NCBI GenBank assembly: GCA_964536785.1
Contig: CAZHYM010000002.1
Location: 1-51,149, forward strand
Reading direction: 5' to 3'
Origin: CAZHYM01 sp964536785
GTDB lineage: Bacteria; Patescibacteriota; Saccharimonadia; Saccharimonadales; Saccharimonadaceae
Length of the DNA: 51,149 nt
The position numbers and the translations under genes are program-made. Position 1 is the stretch's first letter; every line of letters starts with the position of its first letter. Positions 43,491 through 51,149 of this stretch are shown in pieces. A model generated the notes under the pieces. The model was given only the letters and a program-made list of their open reading frames with translations, did no database searches and was not told the DNA's origin.

Positions 43491-44778
43491 GATAGCAATT
43501 GTTGGGTATGGGCTAGAAGGAGAAAGCGCCTATAATTTTTTGAAGAAAAAGCATCCTGAGGCTAAATTTGTTATTTACGATCAAGCCTTAAACCCTAAAA
43601 GTAAGTTACCAGCCGGCGTTGAAAATTATTTGGGTAGCTTCGACCCAAAAGAAATTGAGGCTGACTTAATCATAAGAACCCCGGCAATCTCACCGTATAA
43701 ATTTCAAGAAGACGCTAATCTATCGTCAGTGACTAAACTGTTCTTTGAGAGCTGTCCTGCGAAAATAATCGGAGTAACTGGCTCAAAGGGGAAAGGGACT
43801 ACTGCTAGTTTGATTACTTCAATTTTAAATGTAGCTGGTAAAAAGGTACACTTAATAGGAAATATTGGCATCCCAGCATTAGATGAACTTCAAACAATTG
43901 AACCTGATGATTATGTCATATATGAGCTATCAAGCTTTCAGCTTTGGGATTTAGACGCGTCCCCAGAGATTGCAGTTGTTGTACATATCGAGCCTGATCA
44001 TTTGGATGTGCATACTAACTTTGAAGAGTACGTTGATGCTAAGGCAAATATCTCCAAGCATCAAAGTGAACAGGACATAATTGTATATGATACCAATAAT
44101 CCTCACTCTTCTAAAATCGCATCCTACTCCAAGGCCGGTCTGAAGTATGCTTATCCGGATAAAAACTCAGCGTGGTTTGATGAAGAATCGCTATACTATG
44201 GTGAACAAAAAATTTGTTCGATTTCTGATCTAAATATTATTGGAGATCATAATATGAGCAACGCCTGTGCAGCGATTGACGTCGCTTGGCAATTCACTCA
44301 TGATGTGGAGATCATAAAAACAGGGTTGGCTAACTTTAAGGGGCTAGAACATCGTCTGAAACTAGTAGACATAGTAAATGGCGTAGCCTATTATGACGAT
44401 AGCATAGCTACCACTATCGGATCGGTAAGGGCCGCTCTAAAAGCAATCAAAATGCCAAAGGTTTTAATCTTGGGCGGTTCAACGAAAGGTGCAAACTTTA
44501 AAGATATCATATCAGATATAAATAACGAAGGAGTTTACTCCGTAATTGCCATTGGTGATGAAGCGGATAGGATAGAGGCTGCCTTGTCAGGTACAGGCAA
44601 GTTCGAATTTAGCAATTTTCATAGTGAAAAAAGCATGAAGGATATAGTGTCTTTTGCTCATTCAGTTGCAAAACCGGGTAGCGCAGTTATACTGAGCCCA
44701 GCCTGTGCCAGCTTTGGTATGTTCAAAGACTATAAAGATCGAGGCGAACAATTTATTCGAGCCGTTAAGGAACTATAA
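43483..44778 (+). CDS. murD: UDP-N-acetylmuramoylalanine-D-glutamate ligase
   Basis: 431 residues from ATG 43483, which has GAGGT six bases before it. The Mur ligase ATP motif is GVTGSKGKGTTA, HIEPDHLDVH holds the conserved His/Asp, and LILGGSTKGA and SPACASFGMFKDY are MurD-specific. It adds D-Glu to the peptidoglycan precursor. This shows that at least part of wall synthesis is done by the cell itself. Confidence 0.95.
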   Translation: MAKIAIVGYGLEGESAYNFLKKKHPEAKFVIYDQALNPKSKLPAGVENYLGSFDPKEIEADLIIRTPAISPYKFQEDANLSSVTKLFFESCPAKIIGVTGSKGKGTTASLITSILNVAGKKVHLIGNIGIPALDELQTIEPDDYVIYELSSFQLWDLDASPEIAVVVHIEPDHLDVHTNFEEYVDAKANISKHQSEQDIIVYDTNNPHSSKIASYSKAGLKYAYPDKNSAWFDEESLYYGEQKICSISDLNIIGDHNMSNACAAIDVAWQFTHDVEIIKTGLANFKGLEHRLKLVDIVNGVAYYDDSIATTIGSVRAALKAIKMPKVLILGGSTKGANFKDIISDINNEGVYSVIAIGDEADRIEAALSGTGKFEFSNFHSEKSMKDIVSFAHSVAKPGSAVILSPACASFGMFKDYKDRGEQFIRAVKEL

Positions 44779-45870
44779 GTGGATAGAAGTGAACTGTCTC
44801 TGTCTCTAAAAAAGCTTGAGCAAGAATTTAAGTCGGCATATGAAAAACTTCATGTTGATAAGTGGGTTAATAATTTAAAAGAACTTGAGTATAAGACCAA
44901 CGATTCAAATTTATGGGTTAACCCAGAAAACGCTCAGCGGACACTTCATGATTTTAAAGTCGCTCAAGCTGAGGTAGAGCCTTGGTTAACACTTAAGACT
45001 CAAATTAATGATTATCATGAGCTCGTAGATATAGCTGATGACGATTGGCTGACTGAAGTTGGAGCTCAGCTTAGGTCAATGGAGGACAAGTTTTCTCGGT
45101 TGAAACAAGCCCTGCTTTTTAATGAGTCTTATGATACTTACCCGGCTATTTTACGAATAACTAGTGGGGTTGGAGGTACCGACGCTCAGGATTTTGCCGA
45201 AATGCTAGAAAGAATGTACCTTAGATATTTTGAGAGGAAAGATTATAAGACTCAAATTATCGAGAGAAGTCTTGGAGATGAGGCCGGAATAAAGACTAGC
45301 GTGATAGAGGTGAATGGCGCATTTGCCTATGGGCTATTAAGAGGCGATAATGGTGTGCACAGATTAGTGCGCAAGAGCCCCTTTAATAGTGATAATCTTC
45401 GCCAGACGAGCTTTGCTCTTGTCGAAGTCTTGCCGAAGCTTAAAGATGAAGATGTCGAAATAGACCCCAATGACTTAAAGATTGATTTTTACCGAGCGGG
45501 CGGTCACGGAGGTCAGAGCGTAAACACTACAGACTCAGCTGTGCGGATCACTCATTTGCCTAGTGGCTTAGTCGTATCAATCCAAAATGAACGCTCACAA
45601 AACCAAAACAAATCAACTGCCTTGGCAATTCTAAAGGGTAGGCTGATTGATTTAAAGAATAAGCAAAAAGCTGAAAGCTTTAAGGATATAAAAGCTGGTG
45701 AGTCGGCTAGCTGGGGCACGCAAATTAGAAATTATATTTTGCACCCCTATACTTTAGTTAAAGACACCCGGACCAAATTTGAGACAAGTGACGTTTATGA
45801 TGTCCTGGATGGAAATTTGGAACAATTTATAATTCAGTATCTTGAGTGGAAACAATCATCTAATAATTGA
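44779..45870 (+). CDS. prfB: Peptide chain release factor 2
   Basis: 363 residues. GGQ in RAGGHGGQSVNTTDSAV and the RF2 tripeptide SPF in RKSPFNSDNL. RF2 reads UGA and UAA. The GTG start directly follows the murD stop. The reading frame is complete without the in-frame UGA and CUUUGA slippery site of classic prfB, so no programmed frameshift. The gene itself ends in TGA. Its presence argues for UGA as stop. Confidence 0.96.
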   Translation: MDRSELSLSLKKLEQEFKSAYEKLHVDKWVNNLKELEYKTNDSNLWVNPENAQRTLHDFKVAQAEVEPWLTLKTQINDYHELVDIADDDWLTEVGAQLRSMEDKFSRLKQALLFNESYDTYPAILRITSGVGGTDAQDFAEMLERMYLRYFERKDYKTQIIERSLGDEAGIKTSVIEVNGAFAYGLLRGDNGVHRLVRKSPFNSDNLRQTSFALVEVLPKLKDEDVEIDPNDLKIDFYRAGGHGGQSVNTTDSAVRITHLPSGLVVSIQNERSQNQNKSTALAILKGRLIDLKNKQKAESFKDIKAGESASWGTQIRNYILHPYTLVKDTRTKFETSDVYDVLDGNLEQFIIQYLEWKQSSNN

Positions 45871-45891
45871 GCTTAAGCAAATTGCTTATGA

Positions 45892-45897
45892 TATAAT
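45892..45897 (+). promoter_or_regulatory. -10 of ftsE
   Basis: TATAAT ends ten bases before the ftsE ATG, giving a leader of three to four bases. GCTTAAGC (45871-45878) just upstream is a small palindrome. Confidence 0.5.
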
Positions 45898-45907
45898 TGT
45901 TTAAGAA

Positions 45908-46606
45908 ATGATTTTATTGGATAGAGTAACTAAAACTTACGATCGGGCAGATAAACCTTCGACGGACAGAGTTAGTTTGCATATTAAGCCAAAAGAATTC
46001 GTCATATTAATTGGACCGTCGGGTTCAGGTAAATCGACCTTGTTGAAGTTACTCACAAGGGAAGAGAAGCCAGATTCAGGCAAGATCGTAGTTGGGGGCA
46101 TTGATTACGATAATTTGAGTGAGAAACAGATTCCGCTACTGAGAAGGAAGATTGGCGTGGTGTTTCAGGATTTTAAATTGTTACCACGTCGGACGGTATT
46201 TGAAAACATAGCTTTTGCTTTAGAAATTGCTGGCCTTAGTAACCGAGAAATTAAGAATACTGTTCCAAAGGTCATCGATCTAGTAGGCTTGACCGGGAGA
46301 GAGAAAAATTTTCCGCACGAACTATCTGGTGGAGAAAGACAGCGTGTAGCTATAGCCCGGGCTATCGTTAGGCAACCGAAGATTTTGATTGCAGACGAGC
46401 CAACCGGTAATCTCGATCCCAAACATTCATGGGATATCGTGAAGCTACTTGAAAAGATTAATGATTACGGGACGACAGTTTTATTGACGACGCATAATGT
46501 AGATATAGTTAATCGATTAAAGCGGCGAGTGATTGCAATCGACAACGGGAGAATCGTAAGCGATCAAGCAGAGGGGTCTTATCATGGCGATATTCAGGCG
46601 AAATAA
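45908..46606 (+). CDS. ftsE: Cell division ABC ATPase FtsE
   Basis: 232 residues. Walker A GPSGSGKSTLL, the ABC signature LSGGERQRVAIARA, Walker B ILIADEPTGNLD and switch His in LLTTHN. With FtsX it forms a complex that controls cell-wall hydrolases at the division site. Overlaps ftsX by 23 bases. A CHAP hydrolase lies next, as with PcsB. Confidence 0.95.
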   Translation: MILLDRVTKTYDRADKPSTDRVSLHIKPKEFVILIGPSGSGKSTLLKLLTREEKPDSGKIVVGGIDYDNLSEKQIPLLRRKIGVVFQDFKLLPRRTVFENIAFALEIAGLSNREIKNTVPKVIDLVGLTGREKNFPHELSGGERQRVAIARAIVRQPKILIADEPTGNLDPKHSWDIVKLLEKINDYGTTVLLTTHNVDIVNRLKRRVIAIDNGRIVSDQAEGSYHGDIQAK

Positions 46607-47573
46607 AGTTGTTTTAAGAAATAACACCAGCGCTAAGCGAAGGTTTATAAGTCTAGGGCGAATTATTCGCTATGGTTTTGATAATTTCATTCGTAATTCT
46701 TGGCTTTCTTTAGCTTCCACTGTGATAATGACTATAACTTTAATTATTATATTCTTTTCTGTTGTGGCAAATGTTGTGCTTAACCAAACAGTTGAACAAA
46801 TCCGTGACAAAGTTGATATGTCTATCTATGTCGTGAACACCATCGACGACAAATCGGTAGACCAAATCAAAAAGGATCTATCGAAAATTGGTAGCGTCGT
46901 TGAAGTTAGGTATAAATCAGCTTCAGAGGCTCGAGAAGAATTAGCACGGAAAAACAGTGGTAGCGATGAAGTCTTAGAAGCTATCAACACGGCAATAAAT
47001 ATGCTTCCAGGAGTATTTAATATTAAAATAGAGGACATCAATGATCCATCAGAGCTTGAAAAGTTTGTCGTATCTAACCAAAATATTAAAAAATTTATAG
47101 ATCCCAAAAATCCACCATCATTTGCATCTGAACGCCGAGAAGCCATCAATAACATAGCTTCTAAGGCCATATTTTTTGAAAGGTTTGGAATTATTTTAGT
47201 CGGGATTTTCATCCTTATCGCTATGTTGGTAATTTTTAATACGATTAGGATGGCTATATTTAATCGAAAAGATGAGATTTACATGATGCGACTTATAGGA
47301 GCTAATTCTAGTTTTATCCGTGGGCCATTCATTATTGAAGCAATTTTAAATGGAGTTATAGCAGCTTGTGCGGCGATGGGTGTTTCGTATGCGATTATGC
47401 AGTTGAGCCAGGCAAAAATTATGGAGTCCGGGATTAGCATGGAAACAACAATAGATTTTATTCGAAATCAGTGGTATTTGGCCTTGTTAATCTTGATTGG
47501 GCTGGGTTGCGTTATAGGCATAATTTCATCATTACTTGCTACTCGTAAATACTTACGTCAGCGGGTTGATTAG
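46584..47573 (+). CDS. ftsX: Cell division membrane protein FtsX
   Basis: 329 residues. Four membrane spans: about 44-66, 206-226, 253-275 and 297-318. An extracellular domain of about 130 residues follows the first span and carries the likely hydrolase contact. IFNTIRMAIFNRKDEIYMMRLIGA is the FtsX cytoplasmic coupling region after span 2. The start is inside ftsE (overlap), with GAGGGG upstream. Confidence 0.94.
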   Translation: MAIFRRNKVVLRNNTSAKRRFISLGRIIRYGFDNFIRNSWLSLASTVIMTITLIIIFFSVVANVVLNQTVEQIRDKVDMSIYVVNTIDDKSVDQIKKDLSKIGSVVEVRYKSASEAREELARKNSGSDEVLEAINTAINMLPGVFNIKIEDINDPSELEKFVVSNQNIKKFIDPKNPPSFASERREAINNIASKAIFFERFGIILVGIFILIAMLVIFNTIRMAIFNRKDEIYMMRLIGANSSFIRGPFIIEAILNGVIAACAAMGVSYAIMQLSQAKIMESGISMETTIDFIRNQWYLALLILIGLGCVIGIISSLLATRKYLRQRVD

Positions 47574-47586
47574 AAGTGCTTACGGC

Positions 47587-47616
47587 TTGACAAAACCATC
47601 TAGCTTGTGGTAAAAT
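47587..47616 (+). promoter_or_regulatory. Promoter of the CHAP hydrolase gene
   Basis: TTGACA (47587-47592), an 18-bp spacer and TAAAAT (47611-47616). The leader is about 63 nt. Confidence 0.8.
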
Positions 47617-47685
47617 TATATAGAGTCTAAATTAAAATAAAAATCCTGTGACTACCATTAAACAAGAAAGCGAGATAGAACGATT

Positions 47686-48834
47686 ATGAAGAAGCGCCCT
47701 ATTTCAGTATTTTCAACAGCTGGCCTTAGCGAAGGCTTAAAGCGCGCTTGTTTAATTTCAATCGCGGTTTTGTCGATTGGTTCGGCTATGCCAAGCTATT
47801 TTAGGGCTTCTGCCGATCAATACGATGAGCAGATTAAGGCTTTGGAGTCTCAAAATAGTCAGTACAATCAAGAAGCTCAGTCTTTGCGATTAAAGGCCAA
47901 CAGTCTTGCCGAAGAAGTAGCTATTTTAGAAGCCGAGAAAAATGCAATTCAAGATCAGATAAATAAGACAACTGAACGCATCAATGAACTTAAATCGAAG
48001 ATCGAAGAAACAATTATTAAAATTGAGGCAAACCGTATTGCGTTAGGCGAGGTCCTAGCGTCGATATATCTATCAGATCAGATATCTCCACTTGAAAGAT
48101 TAGCAAGCAGCAAGGATATTACTACGTATATCGATGAGGAAGCTGAGCGCAATAGTTTGCAAAATAGTTTAACTGATAAAGTTAAAGAAATTGATCTATT
48201 TAAAAAAGAATTAGAATCTCAAAAGCTTGAGGTAGAGGCTACTCTCAAGACTCAGGAAGAACAACGTCAAATCTTGGCTCAAAAAGAGGCTGAAAAGCAG
48301 TCGGTTTTGAACCAGACGAGGGGAGATGAGGCTGCTTACAAGGCTTTAGCAAACGAAAACAATACTCGAATTTCCCAGTTGCGAGCCGAACAAGCTGAGG
48401 CAATCCGCCGAGCTATGGGCAACACTTGGGGTTCCGTACCAGCTGGTATTCCAGGAGGTGGCGGTTACCCTGGAGTATGGGCTAATGCTCCACTTGACGC
48501 TTACGTCGATACCTGGGGACTTTATACTCGTGAGTGCGTAAGCTACACTGCGTGGAAAGTATGGAGTACTGGGCGATTTGTCCCGCATTTTGGCGGTAGA
48601 GGTAACGCTAACCAGTGGCCTAGCACTACTGCAGCCTACGGCATCCCAAATGGCTCGACTCCTAAAGTAGGCTCCGTGGCTGTTTGGTACGTGGGATATT
48701 ATGGGCACGTCATGTACGTCGAAAAAGTCAATGGAGATGGGACGATTGATGTTAGCGATTACAACTTAGGTTGGGACGGGCTTTATCGTTACTACACTCG
48801 CTCGGCTAGTGGCTTAACTTACATATATTTTTAA
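47686..48834 (+). CDS. PcsB-like peptidoglycan hydrolase (coiled coil + CHAP)
   Basis: 382 residues. A signal segment (about 20-43), then a long coiled coil (46-245) like that by which PcsB docks on FtsX. A Gly/Pro hinge leads to a CHAP amidase/endopeptidase domain with catalytic Cys284 (ECVSYTAW), His341 (YYGHVMYV) and a polar third residue near 358-360. It probably splits septal peptidoglycan when FtsEX signals. It is directly after ftsEX but has its own strong promoter. Confidence 0.9.
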   Translation: MKKRPISVFSTAGLSEGLKRACLISIAVLSIGSAMPSYFRASADQYDEQIKALESQNSQYNQEAQSLRLKANSLAEEVAILEAEKNAIQDQINKTTERINELKSKIEETIIKIEANRIALGEVLASIYLSDQISPLERLASSKDITTYIDEEAERNSLQNSLTDKVKEIDLFKKELESQKLEVEATLKTQEEQRQILAQKEAEKQSVLNQTRGDEAAYKALANENNTRISQLRAEQAEAIRRAMGNTWGSVPAGIPGGGGYPGVWANAPLDAYVDTWGLYTRECVSYTAWKVWSTGRFVPHFGGRGNANQWPSTTAAYGIPNGSTPKVGSVAVWYVGYYGHVMYVEKVNGDGTIDVSDYNLGWDGLYRYYTRSASGLTYIYF

Positions 48835-48846
48835 TAATAATTAGTA

Positions 48847-48880
48847 GACTAGCTAGAAGTTTTTAAGGCTAGTCGAGTTT
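48847..48880 (+). terminator. Terminator after the CHAP hydrolase gene
   Basis: GACTAGC (48847-48853) pairs with GCTAGTC (48868-48874), followed by GAGTTTTCT. Confidence 0.6.
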
Positions 48881-48887
48881 TCTGTTA

Positions 48888-48893
48888 TATAAT
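48888..48893 (+). promoter_or_regulatory. -10 of the S41 protease gene
   Basis: TATAAT overlaps the first in-frame ATG (48892), which rules out that ATG as the start from this promoter. Confidence 0.55.
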
Positions 48894-48918
48894 GGTTATG
48901 ATAGATGGGGAGAATTTT

Positions 48919-50115
48919 GTGGGAGATAAAGTAGATAAAAAAATAAATATTTTTGTAGCAGTTTTTTTAGCATTTGCGATTGGTTTTCTTGTAGGCAATC
49001 GAAGTGATGATTTGATCGCCAGGTATGGTGAAGTAATAGGCGTTAAGAGCTTTGGGTCAGCCCAAAATTGGCGCAGCCTTGACGAAATTTATCGAGTTAT
49101 CAAGCAAGATTATGATGGTGAAATTGATGAAAAAGAAATTTTAGAGGGCGCTAGCCGGGGAATGGTTTCGGCTTTGGGGGATGAGCATACTAATTATCTT
49201 TCAGATAGAGAAACAAAAACTTTCAACGAGCAGTTGTCTGGTGAAATTGGCGGAGGAATTGGGGCAGAAATTGGTATGCGAGAAGGTTATCCAACGATAA
49301 TTAATCCACTTATGAATAACCCTGCACAGAAAGCGGGGATTCTGCCAAGGGATGTGATTTTGAAAGTTAATGATGAGGATATATCCGGGCAGGCTCTCGA
49401 ACTAGTAATAGCTAAAATTAGAGGCGAAGTTGGGACGGATGTAAAATTAACCATCGCTAGGGAAGGAGATACTGCCCCTAGAGACATTACGGTAACTAGG
49501 GCTATAGTTGACAATCCGAGCGTAACCTATGAGATAAAAAATAATATTGGGATTTTGTATATCACAAGGTTTGACAATAAGTCTTATAATTTGGCTTCCA
49601 AAGCAGTCTATGAAATGAAGCAAGCTAAAGTCAGAGGCTTGGTAGTTGATCTGCGTAATAATACGGGTGGATATCTCTCGTCAGCCCAGGATTTAGCAGG
49701 TCTTTGGCTAGATAAGCAGGTGGTCGTTATCGAAAAAAAGCAGGGCAAGGTGGTTGAAGAGCTTATGACGTCTGCTGGTCGAACTGAACTTGCAAATTTT
49801 CCAACAATCGTTCTGATTAATGAAAACAGCGCCAGCGCTAGTGAAATTTTAGCAGGTGCGTTGAAAGACTATAATCAAGCTACGATAATCGGCGAAAAGA
49901 GTTATGGCAAGGGAAGTGTTCAACAATTAATTGCTCTTCCAGGGAACGGAACTCTAAAATTAACAGTTGCGCATTGGTTTACTCCAAAGGGCAAGACTAT
50001 AGACAAAGAAGGCATCAAGCCTAATATTGTAGTTGATCTAAAAGAGGACGGATTTAAGCCAGAAGTCGATCCTCAAATGGATCGGGCGATTGCTGAGCTT
50101 AACAAAACAATATAA
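48919..50115 (+). CDS. ctpA: Carboxy-terminal processing protease (S41, CtpA-like)
   Basis: 398 residues from GTG 48919, chosen because GGGGAG (48907-48912) lies six bases upstream and the earlier ATGs overlap or hug the -10 box. An N-terminal span (about 7-26) anchors a PDZ domain (about 85-170) and the S41 core. The catalytic Ser is in NENSASASEILAG and the Lys in GEKSYGKGSVQ. It trims C termini of envelope proteins and often controls wall hydrolases, which fits its place after the CHAP gene. Confidence 0.92.
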   Translation: MGDKVDKKINIFVAVFLAFAIGFLVGNRSDDLIARYGEVIGVKSFGSAQNWRSLDEIYRVIKQDYDGEIDEKEILEGASRGMVSALGDEHTNYLSDRETKTFNEQLSGEIGGGIGAEIGMREGYPTIINPLMNNPAQKAGILPRDVILKVNDEDISGQALELVIAKIRGEVGTDVKLTIAREGDTAPRDITVTRAIVDNPSVTYEIKNNIGILYITRFDNKSYNLASKAVYEMKQAKVRGLVVDLRNNTGGYLSSAQDLAGLWLDKQVVVIEKKQGKVVEELMTSAGRTELANFPTIVLINENSASASEILAGALKDYNQATIIGEKSYGKGSVQQLIALPGNGTLKLTVAHWFTPKGKTIDKEGIKPNIVVDLKEDGFKPEVDPQMDRAIAELNKTI

Positions 50116-50141
50116 TTTATGCATTTAAAGTGAAAGTGTAG

Positions 50142-50147
50142 TAAGAT
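50142..50147 (+). promoter_or_regulatory. -10 of the receiver protein gene, leaderless
   Basis: TAAGAT ends six bases before the ATG at 50154; no good -35 is seen. Confidence 0.4.
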
Positions 50148-50153
50148 ATAAAC

Positions 50154-50537
50154 ATGACAGGAAAGAAAAAAGTACTTCTAGTAGAAGACGACAAGGCTTT
50201 GTCGGCAGTATATAAAATGCGTTTAGACATGGAAGGTTTTGATGTTCGCCAAGTTTTTGATGGCGAAAAAGCTCTCTCTGAAACATTAGATTACCGGCCT
50301 GATTTAGTTTTGCTTGACGTGATGATGCCAAAAATTTCTGGCTTTGACGTTCTTGATATCTTGCGGAATACTCCTGAGACTAAAGACATTAAAGTTGTAA
50401 TGCTGACCGCGCTTAGCCAGCAGAAAGACCAAGATCGGGCTAAAGCGCTTGGAGTTGATGATTACCTAATTAAATCACAAGTCGTTATTACTGATGTGAT
50501 TGGCCGAGTTAAGTTTCATTTAGGACTGGATAGTTAA
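50154..50537 (+). CDS. Stand-alone response regulator receiver protein
   Basis: 127 residues. A full receiver fold: acidic pocket VEDD (11-13), phosphoacceptor D55 in LLDVMMP, switch T85 in MLTALS and K107 in YLIKSQ. There is no output domain, as in CheY/Spo0F. No histidine kinase is in the window. It follows the CtpA gene by 38 bases with a possible leaderless promoter. Partner unknown. Confidence 0.9.
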   Translation: MTGKKKVLLVEDDKALSAVYKMRLDMEGFDVRQVFDGEKALSETLDYRPDLVLLDVMMPKISGFDVLDILRNTPETKDIKVVMLTALSQQKDQDRAKALGVDDYLIKSQVVITDVIGRVKFHLGLDS

Positions 50538-50558
50538 AGCGAACAATTTAAATTAAAT

Positions 50559-50582
50559 AGAGGCTACCTATAGGTAGCCTCT
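50559..50582. terminator. Perfect 24-bp palindrome between convergent genes
   Basis: AGAGGCTACCTA followed directly by its reverse complement. It folds into a strong hairpin and can end both the receiver gene and the minus-strand unknown gene. T tracts are weak. Confidence 0.75.
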
Positions 50583-50587
50583 GATTC

Positions 50588-51058
50588 TTATGTGGAAGGA
50601 TTGATTTCTAGAATAGCGTTGGTCGCCAATTGATGGAGCTCAGTTATTCTCTCGCTCATTTTAGTTTCGATATTGGAAAGTTGATATTCATTGTAAGCCG
50701 ATGAACCGTTTTTTCCCTTTCTGAGCTCTGTCAGCATATCAGAAATTTTTTCAAATTCTCTTCTTGGTTCAAGATGAGTTATCTTGTACGCTACCCAACT
50801 TTTATGTTTTTTTTCTAAAGTTGTCTGATAGAATGGGGCGTCAATTATTTCCCTATTGTTAAGATCTAGCCACTTGAATTGGTCAAGAGGCAAGTAATAT
50901 TCGCCATCAGGTGATTTGATTACGCAAGAGATCCTATTTTCCAATGACCTTAGTTTCCCATTAGGGTTATAAAATTTGGAACTTTCAACTTCATTTTCAG
51001 GTACATAGAGCGGCAGTGGGGATTTGTCGACTTTAAAGATCTTGTTTTCTTCGTCCAT
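50588..51058 (-). CDS. Hypothetical soluble protein
   Basis: 156 residues from the ATG at 51058, selected because GGAGGTG lies six bases upstream; longer in-frame starts lack a ribosome site. The protein is hydrophilic. A beta-rich N-terminal half has ISCVIKSPDGEYYLPLDQF; the C-terminal half is helical (FEKISDMLTELRKG to the end). No family recognised. Confidence 0.6.
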   Translation of the reverse strand: MDEENKIFKVDKSPLPLYVPENEVESSKFYNPNGKLRSLENRISCVIKSPDGEYYLPLDQFKWLDLNNREIIDAPFYQTTLEKKHKSWVAYKITHLEPRREFEKISDMLTELRKGKNGSSAYNEYQLSNIETKMSERITELHQLATNAILEINPST

Positions 51059-51118
51059 AAGAAACACCTCCGAAAAAATATTCCACATGTAAATGCCCCA
51101 GGTCCTTTTGAAGTAGGA

Positions 51119-51140
51119 CACTTGTCTAGAAAGACAAGTG
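51119..51140. terminator. Hairpin near the window end
   Basis: CACTTGTCT (51119-51127) pairs perfectly with AGACAAGTG (51132-51140) around an AGAA loop. It lies upstream of the minus-strand unknown gene, and could be a terminator of a neighbour or part of its leader. Confidence 0.5.
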
Positions 51141-51149
51141 CATGAAACG

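Noticed and set aside
44779..44860. Programmed frameshift in prfB
   Set aside because: The frame is open from the GTG to the end, and no CTTTGA-type site or internal stop is present.
1..51149. UGA recoded as Gly or Trp
   Set aside because: Genes such as the ROK gene, the 5686 gene and prfB end sensibly at TGA, and RF2 is encoded.
1..51149. CRISPR array, insertion sequence, prophage or tRNA genes
   Set aside because: I saw no regularly spaced repeats, transposase, integrase or phage proteins, and no cloverleaf in the gaps; reading by eye cannot exclude a diverged tRNA.

Overview
The window is about 51 kb of compact, roughly 40% GC bacterial chromosome. It opens in the last bases of a 23S rRNA gene, followed by 5S rRNA, and then carries an almost unbroken set of housekeeping genes. 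Several traits point to a small-genome member of the Candidate Phyla Radiation, most likely Saccharibacteria (TM7); this is inference, because no 16S is present. The traits are a short IF-2, a short EF-Ts, a prolyl-tRNA synthetase with no room for an editing domain, SecA without a C-terminal zinc tail, a DUF5663-like protein, no pyrH between tsf and frr, Gram-positive style surface proteins with sortase signals, and D-lactate dehydrogenase. UGA is used as a stop codon and RF2 is encoded, so the Gly-UGA recoding of Gracilibacteria/SR1 does not apply.

Layout. 1-372: rRNA operon tail with strong spacer hairpins and a terminator. 373-686: a gene-free stretch with hairpins and a good promoter. 687-2650: a KGG stress-type protein, a ROK/ImmA-like pair and a small sortase-anchored protein. 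2770-7522: translation genes (rpsA, infB, fmt, def). 7560-12177: priA, a degenerate phosphoribosyltransferase, a winged-helix protein, recJ. 12224-14206: rpsU, yqeY, a nucleotide kinase, map. 14243-16948: ftsA, ftsZ and a thioredoxin-like protein. 17026-19158: a small acidic protein and a thioester-domain/SpaA-repeat adhesin. 19271-25247: rplU, parA, parB, lepB, an LCP protein, a membrane protein, prmC. 25222-33606: prfA, rpmE, rpsB, tsf, frr, rseP, a CPBP protease, proS, greA. 33687-39489: lysS, ldh, a bactofilin-like membrane protein, serS, hpf. 39582-51058: secA, an M16 peptidase, murD, prfB, ftsE, ftsX, a PcsB-like CHAP hydrolase, a CtpA-like protease, a receiver protein and an unknown.

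How the genes work together. Most act in translation (initiation, release and its methylation, recycling, N-terminal processing) or in envelope growth and division (FtsA/FtsZ, FtsEX with a CHAP hydrolase, MurD, LCP, S41 protease, LepB, SecA). The accessory layer is the surface: an adhesin predicted to carry an internal Cys-Gln thioester could bond covalently to a host cell, which would suit an epibiont.

The most striking regulatory signal is promoter placement. In about ten first genes the -10 hexamer lies only 5-9 nt before the start codon, which predicts leaderless mRNAs. Downstream operon genes mostly use Shine-Dalgarno sites or stop/start overlaps. Two accessory promoters also share a nearly identical spacer/extended -10 sequence.
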